Both the position numbers and the translations under genes were made by a program. This document shows positions 1 through 5,153 of a stretch of 5,654 bases of DNA, piece after piece. The notes under the pieces were generated by a model. It was not told the origin of the DNA. It searched no databases and was given only the letters and a program-made list of their open reading frames with translations. Where the stretch lies: NCBI GenBank assembly GCA_905235345.1, contig CAJOLO010000222.1:1-5654 (forward strand), given 5' to 3'. The DNA is from an uncultured Lachnospiraceae bacterium (lineage in GTDB: Bacteria; Bacillota; Clostridia; Lachnospirales; Lachnospiraceae). Position 1 is the stretch's first letter; each line of letters starts with the position of its first letter.

Positions 1-80
1 ACTATATACGCTTCATATCCGGCATTCTGCAGAGTGTGTATTATTCTGTTGGCATTCTCCGGCATATCTATTCTTATCAT
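1..80 (-). CDS. cca: tRNA CCA-adding nucleotidyltransferase, N-terminal 26 codons (partial)
   Basis: The minus strand from 80 to the window edge is an open frame that begins MIRIDMPENA, continues NRIIHTLQNA and reaches GYEAYI before running off the end. This is the typical opening of bacterial CCA-adding enzymes/poly(A) polymerase-family nucleotidyltransferases: a short polar start, a helix ending in an aGyeAYiV strand, and then the GG-x-VRD active-site region, which would lie just outside the window. These enzymes add or repair the 3' CCA end of tRNAs in the cytoplasm. The start is supported by AGGAG (91-87) six bases upstream of the ATG. The gene starts 50 bases after the rloB-like stop on the same strand with no terminator between, so it may be read through from the defence operon. 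Only 26 residues are visible, so the family call rests on this N-terminal pattern alone; poly(A) polymerase cannot be excluded. Confidence 0.8.
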   Translation of the reverse strand, partial: MIRIDMPENANRIIHTLQNAGYEAYI

Positions 81-110
81 AATCTTCTCCTGAACATTCT
101 TAATAATATT

Positions 111-124
111 CGTATCTATTCAGC
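111..124. repeat. 14-bp direct repeat, left copy, flanking the defence cassette
   Basis: The plus-strand sequence CGTATCTATTCAGC occurs here and again, identically and in the same orientation, at 2493-2506. This copy sits between the rloB-like stop and the cca ribosome site; the other sits beyond the upstream end of the ATPase gene. Similarity does not extend past the 14 bases on either side. It may be a target duplication, an attachment-site core, or two members of a dispersed repeat. Confidence 0.55.
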
Positions 125-130
125 TACGCC

Positions 131-799
131 TCATAGATATCCCTTAATATATTCCACAAAAGTATATACTTTTGTTCCGGGTGCAGAACATGATGGAGTT
201 TTTCCTTCATTTAACTCTTCAAGCATTTTAGCATTTTTAATAGCCTCATCCATATATGGTAATAATATTTCATACATATCATTACGATTCTTCTCGTATT
301 GACCTTTGCCTATCTTTTTTAGGCATTCTGTAAGCTTAGGCCAATATTCATTCCTATGCAGATTTGATTGCATGAAACTGAAATGCAAAAGAAACCATAA
401 TTCAATGCATTGATTAGACCATGCAGCATGATAGATAGTTTCTTCGTTACTGTTTTCCTCACATAACCCCTCAACCCTGTCAAAATGCTCTGCCGGGAAA
501 TCATCCTTGTCATAAACTATCCATACATGTTTATATACATAAGAACTGCTGTTGGTTAGTTCTTTCGCTCTTTTAAAAAGATTTATCGTATTATCACCCA
601 TCCCTACCACTTCAAGCTGTATTCTGTTACGGTAGGTGATATTTACTTTTTCCTTTATTGCGCAAAAATAATTAGGTTCAGTATCAGTACCCTCAGATAC
701 GATGAGATGATATTCCGGTGCAAACCGTTTTACCTTGCCTTGTCTTGGTTGCATCCACGCTTTATCTGCATCTGATTTTTTAACCGGTTTTCTGCTCAT
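131..799 (-). CDS. RloB-family (TOPRIM-like) protein, second component of an AbiL-type defence pair
   Basis: This 222-residue protein shows the RloB hallmarks in order: a basic N-terminus, then HLIVSEGTDTEPNYF (residues 31-45) with the E-G-x-x-T-E motif that corresponds to the first acidic motif of TOPRIM-like folds. Next come WIVYDKDDF (93-101) with D97, D99 and D100 as probable metal ligands, SNQCIELWFLLHF (128-140) with E133, and a C-terminal PGTKVYTFVEYI block (207-218). RloB proteins are found beside AAA15-type ATPases, and the AbiLii component of lactococcal AbiL belongs to this family. A metal-dependent nuclease role is an inference from the TOPRIM resemblance. The upstream ATPase stop (807-805) lies five bases before the chosen ATG at 799, and GGGAG (812-808) lies eight bases ahead of that ATG. 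A TTG at 814 would overlap the ribosome site and is less likely. The two genes are almost certainly translated from one mRNA. No signal peptide or membrane segment is seen, so the protein is cytoplasmic. Confidence 0.88.
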   Translation of the reverse strand: MSRKPVKKSDADKAWMQPRQGKVKRFAPEYHLIVSEGTDTEPNYFCAIKEKVNITYRNRIQLEVVGMGDNTINLFKRAKELTNSSSYVYKHVWIVYDKDDFPAEHFDRVEGLCEENSNEETIYHAAWSNQCIELWFLLHFSFMQSNLHRNEYWPKLTECLKKIGKGQYEKNRNDMYEILLPYMDEAIKNAKMLEELNEGKTPSCSAPGTKVYTFVEYIKGYL

Positions 800-804
800 C
801 CAAA

Positions 805-2004
805 TCACTCCCAATTTAATATGTTTCTCATATAAGGATCCGCCCCGTATCTGCCTTCCATATACTGTTTATCATAGGCAGCAGTATTATTTACATGTTC
901 ATTGTCATCCCGTCGGATATCATATAATGAATATATCTCACTGCTGTTGTCTTCATTTAAAGCAGCAAACCATATTTCATCTCTTCTGAAAATGGTATTT
1001 TTCATTGTTGCCATATCATGTGAAGTAAATAATAACTGTGCACCTTTCTTATTACTTTTCTTATTCGTAAACAGCTTTATAACATATCTTAGCAGCATCG
1101 GATGAAGCTTTGCATCAAGCTCATCTACTATAAGCAGTCTGCCTTCATTAAGCGCTAATATAATGACCGGAAGTGCAGCAAACAGTTTTTTTGTTCCGTC
1201 TGACTCATTTACAAAAGAAAGATCATAGACTTTATCACCAATCTTTCTCTGTAAAAAGAACTCCTCCCGTTTTTCGTCATAACGATAATCACTTATTGCG
1301 ATACCCATATCATTCATCATGTCTATTAACAATTTCTTGGATGCTTCGTTTTCCATAAGGAGCATCTGTCTCTCCACCATAGGATTAGCATAACTGCGTA
1401 TAATACAAGATTCAAACCAGCTCATAGCTTCCTGTATTACCTCTATGGAATAATTAATAGCAAGAAAGGAAATAAACGGCATCTTTACATTAACATCTGT
1501 ATTGATCTTTTTTTTACCAATGCTTTGTCCGATATTTATACTACTATTCTCTCGTGTAAATATAAGTGCTGACTTTTTAGCACCTATTATCTTTTTATAC
1601 AGGCTCTCCTCAACTATGACGCCATCAGATAATGAAATATTATACCTATATTCGTTATCCTTTACTCTAAAGAACAGCTCAAAAGAAGTGGGTTCATTAC
1701 TTGATATATCATCAAACATATAAGGCATCAGCTCTACTCTTTGCTGAATAACAAAATGATTCTGTGTTTTTTCAAAATCTTTCACCGGACCAACCACCAA
1801 AGAGATAACACAGCTAAGTGCAGCAAGCAGATTAGTTTTCCCGCCACCGTTAGGTCCATAAATAACACTTACCGGCAGAAGATCGCTTGCTTTATCAGTA
1901 TTGATCAGACTTTCTTTATACTCAGCTACATTTGATGCCTGAAAATCAAATACCGTATTATCCCGATATGATCTGAAGTTGGAAAATGAAAACTGACAGA
2001 GCAT
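805..2004 (-). CDS. ABC-type AAA15/AAA21-like ATPase (RloA/AbiLi-like), first component of a defence pair
   Basis: This 399-residue soluble ATPase has the full set of ABC/SMC-like ATPase motifs. It has the early FSFSNFRSYRD segment typical of RecF/AAA15 proteins, Walker A GPNGGGKTN (residues 50-58), a signature-like NESDGTKK (266-273), and Walker B LLIVDELDAKLHP with D294 and E295. The switch histidine is in LLFTSHD (324-330), and the C-terminus has a GRYGADPY motif. The about 200 residues between Walker A and the signature form the lid or coiled insertion usual in this group. ATPases of this kind pair with RloB proteins in AbiL and related phage-defence systems. The expected role, inferred, is ATP-dependent sensing or gating of the RloB partner. 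Perfect AGGAGG (2018-2013) lies eight bases before the ATG at 2004, which rules out the longer GTG start at 2013 because that codon overlaps the ribosome site. The gene has its own promoter (2038-2066). Sampled lines are about 28-37% GC, against about 47% in the neighbouring pot genes, which hints at transfer. Confidence 0.9.
   Translation of the reverse strand: MLCQFSFSNFRSYRDNTVFDFQASNVAEYKESLINTDKASDLLPVSVIYGPNGGGKTNLLAALSCVISLVVGPVKDFEKTQNHFVIQQRVELMPYMFDDISSNEPTSFELFFRVKDNEYRYNISLSDGVIVEESLYKKIIGAKKSALIFTRENSSINIGQSIGKKKINTDVNVKMPFISFLAINYSIEVIQEAMSWFESCIIRSYANPMVERQMLLMENEASKKLLIDMMNDMGIAISDYRYDEKREEFFLQRKIGDKVYDLSFVNESDGTKKLFAALPVIILALNEGRLLIVDELDAKLHPMLLRYVIKLFTNKKSNKKGAQLLFTSHDMATMKNTIFRRDEIWFAALNEDNSSEIYSLYDIRRDDNEHVNNTAAYDKQYMEGRYGADPYMRNILNWE
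808..812 (-). promoter_or_regulatory. Ribosome binding site that sets the rloB-like start
   Basis: GGGAG on the minus strand overlaps the last codons and the stop of the ATPase gene. It lies eight bases before the ATG at 799. Its position argues against the in-frame TTG (814) and GTG (808), and it supports translational coupling of the two defence genes. Confidence 0.7.
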
Positions 2005-2012
2005 AATTGCCA

Positions 2013-2018
2013 CCTCCT
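2013..2018 (-). promoter_or_regulatory. Perfect Shine-Dalgarno AGGAGG for the ATPase gene
   Basis: The minus strand reads TTAGGAGGTGGCAATTATG. The AGGAGG ends eight bases before the ATG at 2004, an optimal spacing, so the in-frame GTG at 2013 is part of the ribosome site and not the start. Confidence 0.85.
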
Positions 2019-2029
2019 AAATTCATACT

Positions 2030-2058
2030 GCAATCAGATAATAACAAAACAGCAATCA
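2030..2058. repeat. Repeated heptamer GCAATCA around the -10 box, candidate operator
   Basis: On the plus strand GCAATCA occurs at 2030-2036 and 2052-2058, starting 22 bases apart, which is about two helical turns. One copy lies in the spacer between -35 and -10 of the defence promoter, and the other lies near the expected transcription start. The layout suits a repressor bound to one DNA face. No regulator gene is visible in the window, so this is a weak call. Confidence 0.3.
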
Positions 2059-2066
2059 AAAATCAA
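2038..2066 (-). promoter_or_regulatory. Sigma-70/SigA-type promoter of the ATPase-rloB operon
   Basis: The minus strand has TTGATT (2066-2061), a 17-base spacer, and TATTAT (2043-2038). The -10 matches TATAAT at five of six positions and the -35 matches at four of six. The predicted start near 2031 gives a short leader of about 27 bases before the ATG at 2004, carrying the perfect ribosome site. The surrounding DNA is very A+T rich. Confidence 0.65.
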
Positions 2067-2259
2067 GTTTTATATGACTATTTACAAATTATTTTTGTTA
2101 TTTACTTTATTATCTGCCGTAATTGGTGTTTATTATACGCTCTATGTTTATAATATATTCTCTTCTATCTTCTCTCAATCTATGCACTTATTACAGCTCT
2201 CGATATCTCTCATGCTCTGCCTGAGAATATTCACGGCTGTTACTCTTATACTCTACTAC

Positions 2260-2293
2260 AAAAGAGGTATGAAAACAACCTCATACCTCTTTT
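2260..2293. terminator. Intrinsic terminator hairpin, bidirectional shape
   Basis: AAAAGAGGTATGA (2260-2272) and TCATACCTCTTTT (2281-2293) form a perfect 13-bp inverted repeat around an 8-base loop. A runs on one side and T runs on the other give a U-tract to transcripts in both directions. On the minus strand it would stop transcription coming from the potCD side or from the promoter at 2593-2621 before it reaches the defence operon. Confidence 0.75.
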
Positions 2294-2386
2294 CGATTTA
2301 CGTTTTACTGCCTATAATGAACGCCTGTTTCAAATAACCTATTCCAAATCACTTAACTTTGCATCACGCATAAATATGGCTCCCTG

Positions 2387-2418
2387 TTACATTTTTTCTG
2401 CCGTCTTATTACATTTTC
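2387..2418. repeat. Tandem TTACATTTT motif, two copies
   Basis: TTACATTTTTTC at 2387-2398 and TTACATTTTC at 2409-2418 start 22 bases apart in the same orientation. Spaced short repeats like these can be binding sites for a transposase or regulator. No transposase gene is present in the window, so the function is unknown. Confidence 0.3.
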
Positions 2419-2492
2419 GACTGTACTGCATATTCTTTTCAAGCTGTTCGCTTCCAAGCAAATGTTCCACCATAAATTGTTTTACAAGATAC

Positions 2493-2506
2493 CGTATCTA
2501 TTCAGC
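2493..2506. repeat. 14-bp direct repeat, right copy, flanking the defence cassette
   Basis: CGTATCTATTCAGC here is identical to 111-124. Unlike the left copy, this one forms one arm of a longer inverted repeat (2494-2522). The two copies are 2,382 bases apart and enclose the ATPase gene, the rloB-like gene, their promoter and the terminator. Confidence 0.55.
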
Positions 2507-2522
2507 CGGGCTGAACAGTTAC
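2494..2522. repeat. Imperfect inverted repeat (14-base arms, 1-base centre)
   Basis: GTATCTATTCAGCC (2494-2507) and GGCTGAACAGTTAC (2509-2522) are reverse complements at 12 of 14 positions, with a perfect 7-bp core TTCAGCC/GGCTGAA. In a minus-strand transcript one of the two mismatches becomes a G-U pair. No long U-run follows, so it is not a clear terminator. It may be a leader hairpin, a recombination site or a protein-binding palindrome. Confidence 0.55.
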
Positions 2523-2573
2523 TAATATTCTACCTTTACAACAATAGAGATATACAATCCCATTATTATCAAA

Positions 2574-2586
2574 AAGCATAATGCTT
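2574..2586. repeat. Short dyad at the predicted start of the orphan promoter
   Basis: AAGCAT and ATGCTT surround a central A. On the minus strand the dyad is followed by more T residues. It lies where the 2593-2621 promoter would start transcription. It could be an operator half-site pair, or a weak five-base-pair terminator for the pot operon. Confidence 0.3.
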
Positions 2587-2592
2587 GTCATA

Positions 2593-2621
2593 AATATAAT
2601 ATATGCCAACGGAATAGTCAA
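2593..2621 (-). promoter_or_regulatory. Near-consensus SigA promoter directly after potCD, with no gene behind it
   Basis: The minus strand has TTGACT (2621-2616), exactly 17 bases, and TATATT (2598-2593). Each box matches the consensus at five of six positions. It lies 17 bases past the stop of the PotD C-terminal frame. Transcription from about 2586 would cross the hairpin at 2494-2522 and meet the terminator at 2260-2293. No clear gene lies within that span. It may be the original cca promoter, separated from cca by the defence cassette, or the promoter of a small RNA of about 330 bases. Confidence 0.6.
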
Positions 2622-2638
2622 GCAAATAGTATGAACAA

Positions 2639-2881
2639 TCACTCAATTTTATGTGAAAACACCTCAAACAGATCCTCCATATCATAGCACCTGATATTGA
2701 TCCACATCTGGGATATCCTCTGATTGGCCTCCTTGGAGTAGCACTTCATTACCGCACTTCTCTTAATCGTATCAAGCGGCGGATATTGTGCGAACAGCTG
2801 TCGTCTAAGCTGTTCCTCATCGACGAGTAATACATAATTACCTTTTTCGTTATCCATTCCTTCGAAGAAGTAACTCATCAT
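2639..2881 (-). CDS. C-terminal part of PotD in the +1 frame, split off by a frameshift
   Basis: This 80-codon frame overlaps the end of potCD by 32 bases and ends 17 bases before the next promoter. Read from SYFFEGMDNEKG onward it fits the C-terminal tail of spermidine/putrescine-binding proteins: an acidic linker, then a QYPPLDTIKRSAVM segment (the YPP-x-x-x-hydrophobic-x-R pattern) and an ending with MWINIRCYDMEDL (the W-x-x-I pattern). The upstream frame ends with a short unrelated tail (ELLLRRNG) just where this segment should follow, so this is best read as the missing PotD C-terminus and not a separate gene. An independent start is possible on paper: an ATG at 2881, with AGAGG nine bases upstream. 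It has no signal peptide or membrane segment. Alternatives are a real small hypothetical gene, a sequencing error, or recoding. Confidence 0.7.
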   Translation of the reverse strand: MMSYFFEGMDNEKGNYVLLVDEEQLRRQLFAQYPPLDTIKRSAVMKCYSKEANQRISQMWINIRCYDMEDLFEVFSHKIE

Positions 2882-4910
2882 ACTCTACTGCCTCTTCCTC
2901 ATCCTCTGCACCATAGCAGTAATTCATGTAATCGAATATCGTGTCATCATCACCGCCTGAAATCGCCGAGGTATAACCGATATAATACATATTCCTTACC
3001 ACATTGTCAGGGCGGGATATGAAATTAACGAATGCCTCTGCCGCCTGTTGTTTTCTGGAATCTTCGGAAAGTCCGCTCTTAAGCATGACCCATCCGTCAA
3101 ACCACAGATTGGTACATTCATCAGGTATGGCATAGGCAAGCTCCACCCCGTCTTCCTCTGCCTGATCTATCGAATATACCGCATCACCCGACCACTGCAT
3201 ATTGGCAACCACCTTGCCTGTGATCATGTCCGCCTTACCGCTGTCAGTCTCCAACGAATATGCATTTTTTCTCATTTCAGACAATATGACTTCCGCTTTG
3301 TCAACAGTTTCCTGACTGGTATCATTCATGACCTCCGCAAGCTTCTCACTGTAATCGGGTGCATTTACGAAATCCTCTGACTGAATTTTATCTGCATTTA
3401 AAATTCCAAGCGAGATGAAATATGAATCTCTCACTCCGTCCTTCATGGTAATCCTCTTGGCATACTGCTTATCAAGCAGCATATCCCAATGCTTCAGATC
3501 CTCCTCATCCACAAGCTCCGGATTATAGACGATTCCCATGTTGCCCCACATATATCCTGCGCCATACTTTGCTATAGGTTCGCCATTAAACGTCAGCTCT
3601 TCGAACACATCCCTGATATATGGCGATACACCTTTGGCATAATAATTATTCTCATTATCGGTTTCAAAGAACTCATCAGAATACGGAGCCAGCTTCTCCT
3701 CCTCCATGAATTTCATTATCATATATTCGGACGGGCATACAAGGTCGAATTCATTACCAAGTACTAACTGATTATACAGATCCTCATTGGTACCATAGGT
3801 GGAGTATTCCACCTTGATCTTCTCCCCATATGTCTCCTCATACCACTCACAAAAATCATCCACCAGACTGTTCTCACCAATGATTTCCGCACCGTTGTCA
3901 AGCTCGATCAGCTCATCTTCATCCCAGTCACCCTCATCAATGTATTCCTCACAGTTTGCAATACGAAGAACAAGTGTATGGTTTCCGGCATTGCCGCAGC
4001 CTGTGCAGGTTGAGATTACCGCACCCGCAAGACATAACATTATAGCAAAAGATTTTATACCTTTGTTCATCTGCCGTTTCTTCCTATCCTTACGATATAC
4101 CATACGACTGCCTTTCTTTCCACTATTGTCCACTCCTCCGGGGATTACGTTCATTGCTATAACCGCAAGAACTACCACCAGAAATATCACCGTAGACAAT
4201 GCCCAAAGTGCAGTCTTAATCTGTGTCTGGGCACCTTTGGTAGCATTTACCACATAGGTACTGATGGTGTTGAATACCGCAGGCTTAGTATATGTCGTTA
4301 TAAAATAATCATCCAGCGTCAATGTAACGGAGGTCATGAACCCGGAAAGTATTCCCGGCACCAGTTCAGGAAGAACAACCTTTTTAAGTGCCCGGAGCGG
4401 GGTACACCCAAGGTCAAGTGCCGCTTCGTAAAGATTCGGATCCATCTGTTTAAGTCTCGGTGTAACGGAAAGATATACAAACGGCGTACAAAGCGAAGTA
4501 AGTCCGACCACCAAAGGAATATACGTGTCCTTGTCCATGTTAAGAAATACTATGAGCAGTACGCACACGGAAAATCCTGTCACCACATCCGCATTTACAA
4601 CCGGAATCTGATTAACAAGCTCCATGCTCTTTCTCGTAAGTTTCTTACTGTAAAACACACCAATTGCGCCAAGTGTTCCAAGTATTGTGGAGATTATTGA
4701 CACAATACCCGCTAAAGATATAGTTCCCCATATCATTGCCGTAAGCTCAGGTGTGGTAAAGAGTGTTTTATAATTCTGTAAAGAAAATCCGCGAAGCGCA
4801 CCTATTGTTGTCGACTTCGTAAAGCTGTAAATCATTAATATTACAATCGGAAGATATAAGAACGCCAGCACAAGTATAAGCCAGAGTTCACTGATCCATC
4901 TTTTTTTCAT
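2850..4910 (-). CDS. potCD: Fused polyamine ABC transporter permease PotC / substrate-binding lipoprotein PotD (C-terminus lost by frameshift)
   Basis: A single 686-codon frame. Residues 1-280 are PotC: about six membrane helices starting at ISELWLILVLAFLYLPIVIL, the EAA loop YEAALDLG...VVLPELVPG (161-185) that docks the ATPase PotA, and a family-typical LDDYFITTYT (199-208). A basic linker (KKGSRMVYRKDRKKRQ) leads to MNKGIKSF at 281, a hydrophobic stretch and a lipobox-like CTGC (C305). PotD follows, with GYMWGNMGIVYN (452-463), MQWSGDA (571-577) and LWFDGW (602-607); the W-x-D of the last matches polyamine-contacting residues of PotD. The role is import of spermidine and/or putrescine across the membrane. 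ATG 4910 is chosen because AAGGGA (4924-4919) lies eight bases upstream; the frame is open to 5042, but that part is repeat DNA. Fused PotC-PotD proteins are known in Firmicutes. PotD may also start internally at 4070 or 4103. The frame stops early at 2850 (see 2639-2881). Confidence 0.87.
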   Translation of the reverse strand: MKKRWISELWLILVLAFLYLPIVILMIYSFTKSTTIGALRGFSLQNYKTLFTTPELTAMIWGTISLAGIVSIISTILGTLGAIGVFYSKKLTRKSMELVNQIPVVNADVVTGFSVCVLLIVFLNMDKDTYIPLVVGLTSLCTPFVYLSVTPRLKQMDPNLYEAALDLGCTPLRALKKVVLPELVPGILSGFMTSVTLTLDDYFITTYTKPAVFNTISTYVVNATKGAQTQIKTALWALSTVIFLVVVLAVIAMNVIPGGVDNSGKKGSRMVYRKDRKKRQMNKGIKSFAIMLCLAGAVISTCTGCGNAGNHTLVLRIANCEEYIDEGDWDEDELIELDNGAEIIGENSLVDDFCEWYEETYGEKIKVEYSTYGTNEDLYNQLVLGNEFDLVCPSEYMIMKFMEEEKLAPYSDEFFETDNENNYYAKGVSPYIRDVFEELTFNGEPIAKYGAGYMWGNMGIVYNPELVDEEDLKHWDMLLDKQYAKRITMKDGVRDSYFISLGILNADKIQSEDFVNAPDYSEKLAEVMNDTSQETVDKAEVILSEMRKNAYSLETDSGKADMITGKVVANMQWSGDAVYSIDQAEEDGVELAYAIPDECTNLWFDGWVMLKSGLSEDSRKQQAAEAFVNFISRPDNVVRNMYYIGYTSAISGGDDDTIFDYMNYCYGAEDEEEAVEYDELLLRRNG

Positions 4911-5028
4911 ATCCGTGTTCCCTTCTATTTGTAATAACCTGGTATAGCATTTTCTAATTAATCGGACTAATAACTTGGCTGCGCTATAGTCCAATGTCAT
5001 TAACTTAAGTGTTTTCATCCCCTCATCC

Positions 5029-5053
5029 GTCAGCAAATCCAAGATTTGCTGAC
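5029..5053. repeat. Perfect 11-bp stem with 3-base loop
   Basis: GTCAGCAAATC (5029-5039) pairs with GATTTGCTGAC (5043-5053) around CAA. It forms part of the palindromic element and would fold in the potB-potC mRNA. Confidence 0.7.
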
Positions 5054-5054
5054 A

Positions 5055-5074
5055 CCTTCCCCCCAGGGGGAAGG
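5055..5074. repeat. GC-rich 9-bp inverted repeat
   Basis: CCTTCCCCC (5055-5063) pairs with GGGGGAAGG (5066-5074) with two central bases. On the minus strand no U-run follows, so it does not look like an intrinsic terminator. It could slow ribosomes or nucleases in the operon mRNA. Confidence 0.6.
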
Positions 5075-5153
5075 CTTAAATAAATGACATTGCGTTATAG
5101 TCAAGTTAATTAAAAACCGCTATGGGTAAGGCTTATTTCCTATCTCTTCTTTG

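Larger units (their letters stand above)
2067..2592. other. Intergenic stretch between the two promoters, no convincing gene
   Basis: This stretch holds the terminator hairpin (2260-2293), a tandem TTACATTTT repeat (2387-2418), one copy of the flanking 14-mer inside a longer hairpin (2494-2522), and the dyad at 2574-2586. A plus-strand open frame at 2074-2337 would encode an 87-residue hydrophobic peptide. It lacks a ribosome site and a promoter, and its 3' third contains the terminator, so I do not call it. On the minus strand, 2473-2387 encodes a 28-residue protein-like stretch (MVEHLLGSEQLEKNMQYSRK and eight more residues) with no ribosome site. An in-frame stretch upstream of it (YLVKQF) suggests a decayed gene remnant. 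I do not recognise its family. Confidence 0.5.
4980..5102. mobile_element. MITE-like palindromic repeat element between potB and potC
   Basis: A compact nested-palindrome element fills half of the potB-potC gap. Outer arms CAATGTCATTAACTTAAG (4992-5009) and 5075-5092 are inverted at 16 of 18 positions. Inside lie a perfect 11-bp hairpin (5029-5053) and a 9-bp GC-rich hairpin (5055-5074). TGCGCTATAGTC (4980-4991) and TGCGTTATAGTC (5091-5102) form a direct repeat with one mismatch at the edges, possibly a target duplication. It encodes no protein. It extends the potC frame upstream with spurious codons. The exact ends are uncertain, because weaker A+T-rich similarity continues outward on both sides. 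Confidence 0.6.

Noticed and set aside
2074..2337. Plus-strand 87-codon hydrophobic open frame, possible small membrane protein
   Set aside because: No ribosome site or promoter ahead of it. The start abuts the minus-strand defence promoter, and the perfect terminator hairpin lies inside its 3' part. T-rich DNA easily gives hydrophobic open frames.
2850..2857. Antizyme-like programmed +1 frameshift at the GGA-TAA stop of potCD, attractive because polyamines control antizyme recoding
   Set aside because: The family-like sequence in the +1 frame already begins about 20 bases upstream of the stop (SYFFEG), so a shift exactly at the stop would lose conserved residues. No known slippery or stimulatory pattern is seen. 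A plain indel is simpler.
3799..4257. Plus-strand 152-codon open frame opposite potCD
   Set aside because: It is an antisense shadow of a clearly coding minus-strand gene, with a low-complexity Ser-rich translation and no ribosome site. The same applies to the plus-strand frames at 36-302, 735-989, 3048-3380, 3489-3767 and 5265-5571.
4911..5042. Longer potC start giving 44 extra N-terminal residues
   Set aside because: The extra codons come from the palindromic repeat element and have no ribosome site. ATG 4910 has AAGGGA at good spacing and starts a normal PotC N-terminus.
5055..5074. GC-rich hairpin as an intrinsic terminator between potB and potC
   Set aside because: There is no U-tract on the minus strand after the stem, and potC lacks a clear promoter of its own, so termination here would disable the operon.
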